Below, in pieces: positions 56,737-64,000 of a stretch of DNA of 64,000 nt. How positions within the stretch are numbered: the stretch's first letter is position 1; every line of letters begins with the position of its first letter. Position numbers and translations under genes: made by a program. This stretch comes from Rhizobium sp. NZLR1 (GTDB lineage Bacteria > Pseudomonadota > Alphaproteobacteria > Rhizobiales > Rhizobiaceae), in NCBI RefSeq assembly GCF_017357385.1, contig NZ_CP071632.1:1679501-1743500 (forward strand), given 5' to 3'. The notes under the pieces are model-generated. The model ran no database searches. It had not been told where the DNA came from and saw nothing but the letters and a program-made list of their open reading frames with translations.

Positions 56737-58407
56737 ATGGCGAAACAGGACGAGTTGGTATTCCTGCCTCTGGGCGGCGTTGGCGAGATCGGCATGAATC
56801 TCGCTCTTTATGGCTACGGCCCGCCCGAGCATCGCCAATGGATCATGGTCGATTGCGGCGTTACCTTTCCCGGCCCCGACCTGCCGGGCGTCGACCTCGT
56901 CCTGCCCGATATCCGTTTCCTCGCCAGTGAACGCAAGAACCTCAAGGCGATCATCATCACCCATGCCCATGAAGATCATTATGGCGCGCTCGCCGATCTC
57001 TGGCCCGGGCTCAATGTGCCGGTCTATGCCTCGGGCTTTACCGCTGGTCTGCTCGAAGCCAAGCGCAATTTCGAAAAGGCCAGGATCGGCGAAGTGCCGG
57101 TGACGCCGTTCAAGGCAGGCGACACCATCAATGTCGGCCCCTTCAGCATCGAAGGTGTGGCCGTCAACCATTCGATCCCCGAGCCGATGTCGCTGATGAT
57201 CCGCACGCCAGTCGGCAATGTCATCCATACCGGCGACTGGAAGATCGACCACGAGCCTTCGCTCGGCCCTCTGACCGATGAGACGCGGTTCCGTCAGCTC
57301 GGCGACGAGGGCGTTCTGGCGCTGATGTGCGATTCCACCAACGCGCTACGCGACGGCGTTTCGCCCTCCGAAAAGGATGTGTCGGAAAGCCTGCGCAAGA
57401 TCATCGAGAATGCCGAAGGGCGGGTGGCGATCACCACCTTCTCGTCGAATGTCGGGCGCATCCGCACTGTTGCCGAGGCTGCCGAGGCGGCAGGTCGCGA
57501 AGTGCTGCTGCTCGGCAGCTCGCTGAAGCGGGTCGTCGACGTTGCCCAGGATATCGGCCTGATGGAGGGCGTGAAGCCTTTCATCTCCGAGGACGAATAC
57601 GGCTACATCCCGCGCGACAAGGTCGTCGTCATTCTGACCGGCAGCCAGGGCGAGGCGCGGGCAGCGCTTGCCAAGCTTTCCCGCGACGAGATGCGCAATG
57701 TGGCATTTGCGGCCGGCGATATCGTCGTGTTTTCCTCGCGCTCCATTCCCGGCAACGAGAAGGCGATCCAGGACATCAAGAACGGCCTCGTCGAGCAGGG
57801 TGTGCACATCATCACCGATACCGAGGCGCTGGTTCACGTCTCCGGCCATCCCCGCCGCAACGAGTTGCAACGGATGTACGAGTGGACGCGGCCGAAGATC
57901 GTCGTGCCGGTGCATGGCGAGGCGACGCATCTGACGGCACACAAGGAGCTTGCCGAGCAATCCGGCATCGCCCTGGTGCCGCGCGTGCGCAACGGCGATA
58001 TTCTGCGGCTGGCGCCCGGTCCCGCCGAGGTGATCGGCCAGGCGCCACATGGCCGCATCTACAAGGACGGTACGCTGATCGGCGATTTCGACGAGATGGG
58101 GATCGGCGAGCGCAAGAAGCTTTCCTATGTCGGTCATGTCGCGGTCAGCGTCGTGCTCGACGCCCGCTATGACATCGTCGGTGATCCCGATCTCGTTTCG
58201 ATCGGCCTGCCGGTCTACGACGTCGAGGGCGAGGAGATGGAAGATACGCTCTTCGAAGCGGCGATCAGCGCCATCGAAAGCATTCCGCGCGCCCGTCGCA
58301 AGGATATCGACATGCTGCAGGAGGCCGTGCGCCGGGCCATCCGCTCGGCCGCGAACCAGGTCTGGGGCAAGAAGCCGGTCGTCACCGCCTTCGTCACCAA
58401 GGTCTGA
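56737..58407 (+). CDS. rnj: Ribonuclease J
   Basis: A 556-residue metallo-beta-lactamase / beta-CASP nuclease for mRNA and rRNA 5' processing. The metal motif HxHxDH is in THAHEDHYGAL (about residue 75); further ligands are in VNHSIPEPM and HTGDWKID. The beta-CASP part has ITTFSSNVGRI and HVSGHPRRNEL. ATG 56737; 17 bp after birA. RNase J in rhizobia acts beside RNase E. Confidence 0.96.
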   Translation: MAKQDELVFLPLGGVGEIGMNLALYGYGPPEHRQWIMVDCGVTFPGPDLPGVDLVLPDIRFLASERKNLKAIIITHAHEDHYGALADLWPGLNVPVYASGFTAGLLEAKRNFEKARIGEVPVTPFKAGDTINVGPFSIEGVAVNHSIPEPMSLMIRTPVGNVIHTGDWKIDHEPSLGPLTDETRFRQLGDEGVLALMCDSTNALRDGVSPSEKDVSESLRKIIENAEGRVAITTFSSNVGRIRTVAEAAEAAGREVLLLGSSLKRVVDVAQDIGLMEGVKPFISEDEYGYIPRDKVVVILTGSQGEARAALAKLSRDEMRNVAFAAGDIVVFSSRSIPGNEKAIQDIKNGLVEQGVHIITDTEALVHVSGHPRRNELQRMYEWTRPKIVVPVHGEATHLTAHKELAEQSGIALVPRVRNGDILRLAPGPAEVIGQAPHGRIYKDGTLIGDFDEMGIGERKKLSYVGHVAVSVVLDARYDIVGDPDLVSIGLPVYDVEGEEMEDTLFEAAISAIESIPRARRKDIDMLQEAVRRAIRSAANQVWGKKPVVTAFVTKV

Positions 58408-58409
58408 CC

Positions 58410-58814
58410 ATGCTTGGCCGCGTGAACCATGTCGCCATTGCCGTCGCCGATCTGGCCGCGGCAACGGCCGCCTATCGTGACACGCTAGGCGCTGCCGTAT
58501 CGCAGCCGCAGGCTCTGCCGGAACACGGCGTCACCGTCGTCTTCGTCGAATTGCCGAACACCAAGGTCGAATTGCTGCAACCGCTCGGCGATACCTCGCC
58601 GATCGGAGCCTTCCTCGAAAAGAACCCGTCTGGCGGGATGCACCATATCTGCTACGAGGTGGATGATATCATTCTCGCCCGTGACCGGTTGGTCGAGGCC
58701 GGGGCAAGGGTACTCGGCGACGGCCAGCCGAAAACCGGCGCGCATGGCAAACCGGTGCTGTTTCTGCATCCCAAGGATTTCTTCGGCACGCTGATCGAAC
58801 TCGAACAGGCGTGA
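58410..58814 (+). CDS. mce: Methylmalonyl-CoA epimerase
   Basis: A 134-residue VOC-fold enzyme that interconverts the epimers of methylmalonyl-CoA in propionate breakdown. Metal ligands are His in VNHVAIAV, His in GGMHHICYEV and Glu in GTLIELEQA. The motif PLGDTSPIGAFLEKNPSGG is characteristic. ATG 58410 is 2 bp after the RNase J stop, so it is in the same operon. No mutase gene is in the window. Confidence 0.95.
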   Translation: MLGRVNHVAIAVADLAAATAAYRDTLGAAVSQPQALPEHGVTVVFVELPNTKVELLQPLGDTSPIGAFLEKNPSGGMHHICYEVDDIILARDRLVEAGARVLGDGQPKTGAHGKPVLFLHPKDFFGTLIELEQA

Positions 58815-58930
58815 CCCCTGCGGCAGAATGCCTCCGAGGCGGCTATGCGCGTCATCCGCTTTGAGTTGGCTGCCATTCCGCCGTATAAGGGCGCCTAACT
58901 CAAAGTGACAGAACGTCTGTTGCCGTCCTC

Positions 58931-59040
58931 TAAAGCATGTCGCGCAAAAGTGTGCAGCGGTTTTGCGGCAACGACATGCGTAAAACAAAGAGCTAAAGCG
59001 CAAGGAGCGAATCTGAAAGATCGCGACGCGCTTTAGCGCG
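58931..59040. repeat. Composite palindromic intergenic repeat (both modules)
   Basis: The first module, AAGCATGTCGCGCAAAAGTG then TGCAGCGGTTTTGCGGCAAC and GACATGCG, is almost identical to 6876-6924. The second is GCTAAAGCGC (58992) with GCGCTTTAGC (59028), also present at 36946/36979. It fills most of the space before the DUF1467 gene. Confidence 0.85.
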
Positions 59041-59058
59041 ACACCACCGGGAACCACA

Positions 59059-59334
59059 ATGCTCCAGACATTTCTTCAGGGATTTGCCGTCTACTTCATC
59101 GTCTGGTGGATGACGCTGTTTGCCGTCCTGCCGATCGGCCTGCGCACCCAGGCTGAGGACAATGACGTCGTTTTCGGCACCGTTCCGAGCGCGCCCAGCC
59201 GGTTTCGTGCCGCCTTCGTCTTTTCACTGACGACGGTGATTTCCGCTCTGATCTACGGCCTCTGGTATGTCTGCGACACCTATTTCGGCTGGGGCTTTGA
59301 TGCTCTTCCACAACTCGGGCCGAGCTTCTATTAA
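59059..59334 (+). CDS. DUF1467 membrane protein
   Basis: A 91-residue protein with two membrane helices (FAVYFIVWWMTLFAVLPIG and FVFSLTTVISALIYGLWYV) joined by a loop with FGTVPSAPSRFR. It matches DUF1467, a small alphaproteobacterial family usually found between mce and proS. Function unknown. ATG 59059 has a weak GGGAACCAC leader. Confidence 0.9.
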   Translation: MLQTFLQGFAVYFIVWWMTLFAVLPIGLRTQAEDNDVVFGTVPSAPSRFRAAFVFSLTTVISALIYGLWYVCDTYFGWGFDALPQLGPSFY

Positions 59335-59345
59335 GAGCTAGCTTT

Positions 59346-59530
59346 TGCCCAAACTTTGGGCAGATGTATATCACTAAAAAGCGAACTTCGTCACACCAGC
59401 GTCATGCGATTGCGGCAAAGAGCTGGCGTAAGGGAATGAGGATCATTCCCTTACGGAAGTTGTTTGGATTTTTAGGGTAGGGTGAAGTCGAAAAGCCAAA
59501 AAAAAACAAGGCTAAAAGCCTTGTTTTAAG
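59346..59530 (+). ncRNA. Candidate small RNA ending at a terminator hairpin
   Basis: Two perfect hairpins (59346-59362, 59427-59455) precede the hairpin AAACAAGGCT-AAA-AGCCTTGTTT plus T-run (59504-59527). No promoter is certain, and the structures could equally be ends of the DUF1467 transcript. No known family recognised. Confidence 0.3.
59504..59530. terminator. Rho-independent terminator, usable on both strands
   Basis: A perfect 10-bp stem with an AAA loop, A-run before and T-run after. Confidence 0.88.
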
Positions 59531-59721
59531 TATCGCGTGATCTGTAACCGTTGCCGGGGCAGCGACGAGCGCGCCTAAGATCTGATCCTCCCAAGACTTG
59601 ACCGCGAATTTGGCAAGAATTTATCTCTCTTGCCTGTTTTGTGAGCTAAAGCTAGCTCAAACATTGGGCTTTGTCATTAGCTTTTTTTGCATTTTTGCTA
59701 CACTCTAGTAAAATTTTTCTG

Positions 59722-59752
59722 TTGACAAGATTTTCGTTCAAGTCCTTATAAA
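59722..59752 (+). promoter_or_regulatory. Promoter of proS
   Basis: TTGACA (59722-59727) with CTTATA (59745-59750) at 17 bp, or TATAAA (59747-59752) at 19 bp, within an A+T-rich stretch. It gives a leader of about 170 nt before the proS ATG. Confidence 0.7.
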
Positions 59753-59926
59753 CACGCGCTTTTCGACGCCCTTCCATTTTGGGGCTGCGAACATGCGCTC
59801 CGGGGAGGTTGCCAACGTTCGTTGCGGGTTTCCTTCCTGCCGCGAAGCGGCTATGAACGCTCCCGACATCCACCACTGTCTTTCGATTCCGCTTACGGCG
59901 GGATCTCAACTGCTTCGGAATCCGCC

Positions 59927-61249
59927 ATGCGTCTGTCCCGCTATTTCATGCCCATCCTCAAGGAAAACCCCAAGGAGGCGGAAATCGTCTCCCACCGGCT
60001 GATGTTGCGCGCCGGCATGATCCGCCAGCAGTCGCAGGGCATCTATTCCTGGCTGCCGCTCGGCAAACGCGTGCTCGACAAGGTCAACGCCATTATCCGC
60101 GACGAGCAGAACCGCGCCGGCGCCATCGAGCTTTCGATGCCGACCCTGCAGTCGGCCGAACTCTGGCAGGAGAGCGGCCGCTACGACGCCTACGGCAAGG
60201 AGATGCTGCGCATCAAGGACCGCCAGGATCGGCCGATGCTCTATGGCCCCACCAACGAGGAGATGGTGACGGATATTTTCCGCTCCTCCGTCAAGTCGTA
60301 CAAGGACCTGCCGCTCAATCTCTATCACATCCAGCTGAAGTTCCGCGACGAGATCCGCCCGCGCTTCGGCACCATGCGCTCGCGCGAATTCATGATGAAG
60401 GATGCCTATTCCTTCGATCTGACGCGTGAAGCGGCGGAGCATTCCTACAACAAGATGTTCGCCGCCTACCTCAGAACCTTCGACCGGCTCGGCCTGCGCG
60501 CCATTCCGATGCGCGCCGATACCGGCCCGATCGGCGGCAAGCTCAGCCATGAATTCATCATTCTCGCCGACACCGGCGAATCCGAGGTTTTCTGCCACAA
60601 GGATTTCGTCGACTTCAATATTCCCGACGAACGCACTGATTTCGACAGTGTCGAAGGCCTGCAGGCGATCTTCGACAAGTGGACCTCGCTCTATGCGGCG
60701 ACCTCGGAAATGCATGACGAGGCGGCCTTCAACGCCGTTCCCGAAGGCGACCGCCTATCGGCACGCGGCATCGAGGTCGGCCACATCTTCTATTTCGGCA
60801 CGAAATATTCGGAGCCGATGGGCGCGAAAGTGCAGGGACCCGACGGCAAGGAACATTTCGTTCACATGGGTTCCTACGGTATCGGCCCGACACGCCTTGT
60901 TCCCGCCATCATCGAAGCCTCGCATGACGACAATGGAATCATCTGGCCGGCATCGGTGGCGCCCTTCGATGTCGTGGTGATCAACATGAAGGCAGGCGAT
61001 CAGGCCTGCGACGATACCTGCGAGCTGATCTATGCCGCGCTGACCAAGGCCGGCAAGGATGTGCTCTACGACGATACCGACGACCGGGCCGGCACGAAAT
61101 TCGCGACCGCCGACCTGATCGGTGTGCCCGTCCAGATCATCGCCGGCCCGCGCGCGGTCGCAAACGGCGAAGTCGAGGTGAAGGACCGCAAGACCGGCGC
61201 CCGCGAAACGATGACCATCGAAGCGGCGATCAACAGGTTCGTGGCTTAA
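59927..61249 (+). CDS. proS: Prolyl-tRNA synthetase
   Basis: A 440-residue class II synthetase of the short alphaproteobacterial type that lacks the inserted editing domain of E. coli ProS. Motif 2 lies in [16 protein letters not shown] followed by [12 protein letters not shown], motif 3 in [16 protein letters not shown], and the anticodon-binding domain is at the C-terminus ([20 protein letters not shown]). ATG 59927 ([19 protein letters not shown]) is the family start; the longer frame is not conserved. First gene of proS-lolC-lolD. Confidence 0.98.
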   Translation: MRLSRYFMPILKENPKEAEIVSHRLMLRAGMIRQQSQGIYSWLPLGKRVLDKVNAIIRDEQNRAGAIELSMPTLQSAELWQESGRYDAYGKEMLRIKDRQDRPMLYGPTNEEMVTDIFRSSVKSYKDLPLNLYHIQLKFRDEIRPRFGTMRSREFMMKDAYSFDLTREAAEHSYNKMFAAYLRTFDRLGLRAIPMRADTGPIGGKLSHEFIILADTGESEVFCHKDFVDFNIPDERTDFDSVEGLQAIFDKWTSLYAATSEMHDEAAFNAVPEGDRLSARGIEVGHIFYFGTKYSEPMGAKVQGPDGKEHFVHMGSYGIGPTRLVPAIIEASHDDNGIIWPASVAPFDVVVINMKAGDQACDDTCELIYAALTKAGKDVLYDDTDDRAGTKFATADLIGVPVQIIAGPRAVANGEVEVKDRKTGARETMTIEAAINRFVA

Positions 61250-61264
61250 GGAAACGGAGGCGAA

Positions 61265-62569
61265 ATGGCAGAGGCAGCAGTGGACCGGAGTTCAAAATCC
61301 GGCTTGGGTCCGGCTGGCAAGCCATTTTCCACCTTCGAACGCCTCGTGGCGTGGCGCTATCTGCGCGCCCGCCGCAAGGAAGCCTTCATCTCGGTCATCG
61401 CCGGCTTTTCCTTCGTCGGCATCACGCTCGGCGTTGCGACGCTGATCATCGTCATGGCGGTGATGAACGGCTTCCGCACCGAGCTCGTCTCGCGCATCCT
61501 CGGCATTAACGGCCACATGATTGTCCAGCCGTCCGATGGTCCCTTCACCGATTATCCCGACCTCTCCAGCAGGCTGGCCGCCGTGCCCGGCGTCAAAATG
61601 GCGCTGCCCTTGGTAGAAGGCCAGGTGCTTGCCTCCGCCCAAGCTGGCGGCAGCACCGGTGCTTTGGTGCGCGGCGCCCGCGCCGAGGACTTGACCAAGC
61701 TGAAGACCATCTCCGACAACATCAAATCAGGCGACATGGTGGGTTATGCCTCCGGCCAAGGCGTGCTGATCGGCACCGGCATGGCCAACCAACTCGGCCT
61801 GAGCGTCGGCGACCTCATCACCCTGACCTCGCCGGATGGTGACATTACGCCGATGGGCGTCAGCCCGCGCGTCAAGTCCTACAAGATCTCCGGCCTCTTC
61901 GAGATCGGCATGTCGGAATATGATTCCTCGATCATCTTCATGCCGCTCGAGGAAGCGCAGCTGTATTTCAATGCCGAGGGACTGGTGCAGTCGATCGAGC
62001 TTTTCGTCGATCACCCCGACGACATCGACGCTCTGAAGCCCAAGGTGGAGGAAGCGGCAGGCCGCCAGATCAACCTCACCGACTGGCGCCAGCGCAATCA
62101 GACCTTCTTTTCGGCGCTGCAGGTCGAGCGCAACGTCATGTTCATGATCCTGACGCTGATCGTGCTTGTCGCGGCGTTGAACATCATCTCCGGTCTCATC
62201 ATGCTGGTGAAGGACAAGGGCAGCGATATCGCCATTCTGCGCACCATGGGCGCCAGCGCCGGCGCGATCATGCGCATCTTCTTCATGACCGGGGCGGCGA
62301 TCGGTATCGTCGGCACCGTTGCCGGCGTGCTGCTCGGCGTCCTCGTCTGCGTCAACATCGAATCCATCCGCCAGTTCTTCTCCTGGATTTCAGGCACGGT
62401 GATCTTCAATCCGCAGGTCTATTTCCTCAGTCAGCTGCCGGCCGAGATGGATCTCAGCGAAACCATCTCGATCGTCGTCATGGCGCTGACGCTCTCCTTC
62501 ATCGCGACCATCTTCCCGGCCTGGCGCGCCTCCAGGCTCGATCCGGTGCAGGCCCTACGCTACGAATAA
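61265..62569 (+). CDS. lolC: Lipoprotein-releasing ABC transporter permease (LolC/LolE family)
   Basis: A 434-residue permease that extracts mature lipoproteins from the inner membrane for LolA. The N-terminal helix region is [20 protein letters not shown], the periplasmic domain spans about 60-285, and three C-terminal helices end [21 protein letters not shown], the FtsX-type signature. A single LolC/E-type protein is normal in alphaproteobacteria (also called LolF). 15 bp after proS. Confidence 0.96.
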   Translation: MAEAAVDRSSKSGLGPAGKPFSTFERLVAWRYLRARRKEAFISVIAGFSFVGITLGVATLIIVMAVMNGFRTELVSRILGINGHMIVQPSDGPFTDYPDLSSRLAAVPGVKMALPLVEGQVLASAQAGGSTGALVRGARAEDLTKLKTISDNIKSGDMVGYASGQGVLIGTGMANQLGLSVGDLITLTSPDGDITPMGVSPRVKSYKISGLFEIGMSEYDSSIIFMPLEEAQLYFNAEGLVQSIELFVDHPDDIDALKPKVEEAAGRQINLTDWRQRNQTFFSALQVERNVMFMILTLIVLVAALNIISGLIMLVKDKGSDIAILRTMGASAGAIMRIFFMTGAAIGIVGTVAGVLLGVLVCVNIESIRQFFSWISGTVIFNPQVYFLSQLPAEMDLSETISIVVMALTLSFIATIFPAWRASRLDPVQALRYE

Positions 62570-62583
62570 GGAATGCCGCCTTC

Positions 62584-63267
62584 ATGAAACGCAACGTCGT
62601 TCTCAAGCTTACCGGCGTCGAGCGCCATTACGGGCAGGGCGATACGCTGCTCCCGATCCTGAAGAGCGCGGATTTCTCGCTGTCGAAAGGCGAGATCGTC
62701 GCTCTCGTTGCCCCCTCCGGCACGGGCAAGTCGACCCTGCTGCATGTCGCCGGCCTCTTGGAACATCCCGATGGCGGTGAAGTCAGCATCAACGGCCATG
62801 CCTGCGACGGCCTGAGCGATGAGAAACGTACCGCGATCCGCCGCAGCGAGATCGGCTTCGTCTATCAATTCCACCACCTGTTGCCGGAATTTTCCGCACT
62901 CGAGAACATCATGATGCCGCAGCTGATCGCCGGGCTGTCCTGGAAGGAGGCCGGTGAGCGGGCGGGCCAGCTTCTCGATTATATGCGCATCGGCCATCGT
63001 GGCGCCCATCGCCCTGGCGAGCTTTCCGGCGGCGAGCAACAGCGCGTCGCGATCGCCCGCGCCGTCGCCAATGCGCCGAGCTTGCTTCTTGCCGACGAGC
63101 CGACCGGCAACCTCGACCCGGAAACGGCAAGCTACGTCTTCGATGCGCTGGAGGCGCTGGTGCGCCAGTCCGGCCTCGCGGCCCTCATCGCCACCCACAA
63201 TCATGAACTCGCCCGTCGCATGGATCGGCGCGTGACGATCGCGGATGGCAAGGTCGTCGATTTCTAG
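62584..63267 (+). CDS. lolD: Lipoprotein-releasing ABC transporter ATP-binding protein
   Basis: A 227-residue ABC ATPase. Walker [15 protein letters not shown]-loop [17 protein letters not shown], signature [14 protein letters not shown], Walker [13 protein letters not shown], switch His in [11 protein letters not shown] 62584 follows lolC by 14 bp; together they drive lipoprotein release. Confidence 0.98.
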   Translation: MKRNVVLKLTGVERHYGQGDTLLPILKSADFSLSKGEIVALVAPSGTGKSTLLHVAGLLEHPDGGEVSINGHACDGLSDEKRTAIRRSEIGFVYQFHHLLPEFSALENIMMPQLIAGLSWKEAGERAGQLLDYMRIGHRGAHRPGELSGGEQQRVAIARAVANAPSLLLADEPTGNLDPETASYVFDALEALVRQSGLAALIATHNHELARRMDRRVTIADGKVVDF

Positions 63268-63330
63268 AGCATGTCGCCCGGACGTGTGCAGCGGTTCCGG
63301 GATAACGCTGCAGAAACAAAAATCTAAGGC
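63267..63330. repeat. Palindromic intergenic repeat, diverged copy
   Basis: TAGAGCATGTCGCCCGGACG, then TGTGCAGCGGTTCCGGGATA and ACG. This matches the module of 58931 with substitutions in the core, and it matches the reverse complement of 37005-37040. It fills the gap between the convergent lolD and DUF5680 genes. Confidence 0.8.
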
Positions 63331-63335
63331 AGCGA

Positions 63336-63800
63336 TTACGGGATGACCAGCCCGCCGCGATAATCGAGCATATAGGCCTTCTGGCCGTTTACCATGATGC
63401 ATTCGTGGCCGCTGAACCGCTCGCAACCGCCTTCGCTGCGGTCGAGATAGCGGCCGGTTGGATGATCGAATTCCATCCCGCCGAGAAAGCGCTCCTGCCG
63501 ATACATGGCTGAAAGTGCCGCTTTGATCACTGCCCCGGCGGCAGCGCCGTCGATGAGATCTGGTGCGACGATCCAACCGAAATAGTTCATCACCCACACG
63601 GGCTCGCCGGCAAACCACACCACCTCCTGTCCAGCGAAATCGGTGCCGCCGAAATAGCTGTCGAGATAGCGCCAGTCGCCGCGCTCATAGCCCATATCGT
63701 GGGCACCCGGCCGGCAGGGCGCGCGCGGCACGCCGCCGCCGACATAGGTCGCAGCCTTGGCCTCTACGACGAATTCGTTCAGCATCGCAATGTCGAGCAT
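63336..63800 (-). CDS. DUF5680 domain protein
   Basis: A 154-residue soluble protein with the DUF5680 layout: FVVEAKAATYVGGGVPRAP, then YLDSYFGGTDFAGQEVVW, GEPVWVMNYFGWIV and a C-terminal FDHPTGRYLDRSEGGCERFSG region. The family occurs alone or fused to XRE-type DNA-binding domains; it has no known activity. ATG 63800 follows AGGAGAACG, which decides the start over a longer frame. Confidence 0.85.
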   Translation of the reverse strand: MLDIAMLNEFVVEAKAATYVGGGVPRAPCRPGAHDMGYERGDWRYLDSYFGGTDFAGQEVVWFAGEPVWVMNYFGWIVAPDLIDGAAAGAVIKAALSAMYRQERFLGGMEFDHPTGRYLDRSEGGCERFSGHECIMVNGQKAYMLDYRGGLVIP

Positions 63801-64000
63801 GTCGTTCTCCTCTCGGCCGGATGCTGGCAAATATGCAGTGATCTGTAAAGAACAAAAAAAGAACATCAGCCGAGACAAGCGGGTCGTCTTGAGAGGAGGT
63901 CGGCCGTCTGGCGACCATGTCACGATCTACGGCAGATCGCGAAACAACATCGCTCCTCATCAGATCGCGTCCCGGACCTTACCGAATCGCAATGCGCATC
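63801..64000. other. Non-coding right edge
   Basis: About 200 bp with no convincing gene on either strand; it includes an A-rich run near 63850. In related genomes dnaE follows lolD nearby, but nothing of it is visible here. Confidence 0.4.

Larger units (their letters stand above)
59335..59926. other. DUF1467-proS spacer with three hairpins and a promoter
   Basis: Nearly 600 bp with no convincing gene. Perfect inverted repeats: TGCCCAAA-C-TTTGGGCA (59346-59362) and CGTAAGGGAATGA-GGA-TCATTCCCTTACG (59427-59455), then a terminator-like hairpin (59504-59530). The part 59600-59720 is A+T-rich and leads to the proS promoter. A small RNA gene may lie in the first 200 bp. Confidence 0.6.

Noticed and set aside
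59652..59909. Basic 85-codon minus-strand ORF before proS
   Set aside because: It overlaps the proS promoter and leader, has no start signal and resembles no family.

Overview
The window reads as part of the main chromosome of a fast-growing rhizobium (Rhizobium leguminosarum/etli group, Rhizobiaceae). The evidence is the GC-rich, Caulobacter-type codon use, the gene order (rplM-rpsI, speB-argC, a polar-type polysaccharide locus, clpP-clpX-lon-hup, a 14-subunit nuo operon with rhizobial extra genes, RNase J, proS, lolCD), and alphaproteobacterial traits such as a 440-residue ProS and palindromic intergenic repeats. I recall a similar gene order in the Agrobacterium circular chromosome. I could not run a search, so the species is an inference.

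Layout. Positions 1-8.2 kb hold a surface-polysaccharide locus: a ligase/polymerase cut by the window edge, a polyprenyl-phosphate sugar transferase, a GT4 glycosyltransferase, a Wza-like export lipoprotein, and a Wzz/GumC-like copolymerase with a degenerate kinase domain. A BioF2-like acetyltransferase follows. From 8.3 to 15.3 kb lie DUF2842, ctaA, a TauE/SafE permease, argC, speB, a FloR/CmlA-type phenicol exporter homologue and rpsI-rplM. From 15.4 to 26.9 kb are mixed metabolic and regulatory genes: LysR, DUF1127, enoyl-CoA hydratase, EamA, metY, cupin, two cyclic-di-GMP proteins and a P450, plus a pstB remnant. From 27 to 34 kb are clpP, clpX, lon and hupB, then an FMN riboswitch controlling a RibN-type riboflavin importer. 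From 34 to 39.2 kb are small accessory genes, a glutathione peroxidase, a probable integration scar at tRNA-Val, and two tRNA-Asp genes. From 39.4 to 56 kb runs the nuo operon, with a decayed four-helix-bundle element between nuoC and nuoD and two unusual accessory ORFs. From 56 to 64 kb are birA, RNase J, methylmalonyl-CoA epimerase, DUF1467, proS, lolC, lolD and a DUF5680 protein.

How the genes work together. The polysaccharide genes form a Wzx/Wzy-type assembly and export line. The nuo genes encode the whole of complex I, with ctaA supplying haem A for terminal oxidases. ClpXP and Lon form an ATP-dependent proteolysis block beside the nucleoid protein HU.

The most interesting observation is a nine-codon leader ORF (minus strand, 14033-14004, MGTTKSADK) directly followed by an 11-bp hairpin, upstream of the FloR/CmlA-type exporter gene. 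The peptide closely resembles the ribosome-stalling leader of cmlA (MSTSKNADK, from memory), which points to a native chromosomal drug-sensing translational attenuator. Next in interest are the inverted-repeat-bounded, internally deleted four-helix-bundle pseudogene in the nuo operon, the 16-bp duplication of the tRNA-Val 3' end bounding about 0.8 kb of unexplained DNA, and the twin helix-hairpin-helix domains encoded in the nuo operon.
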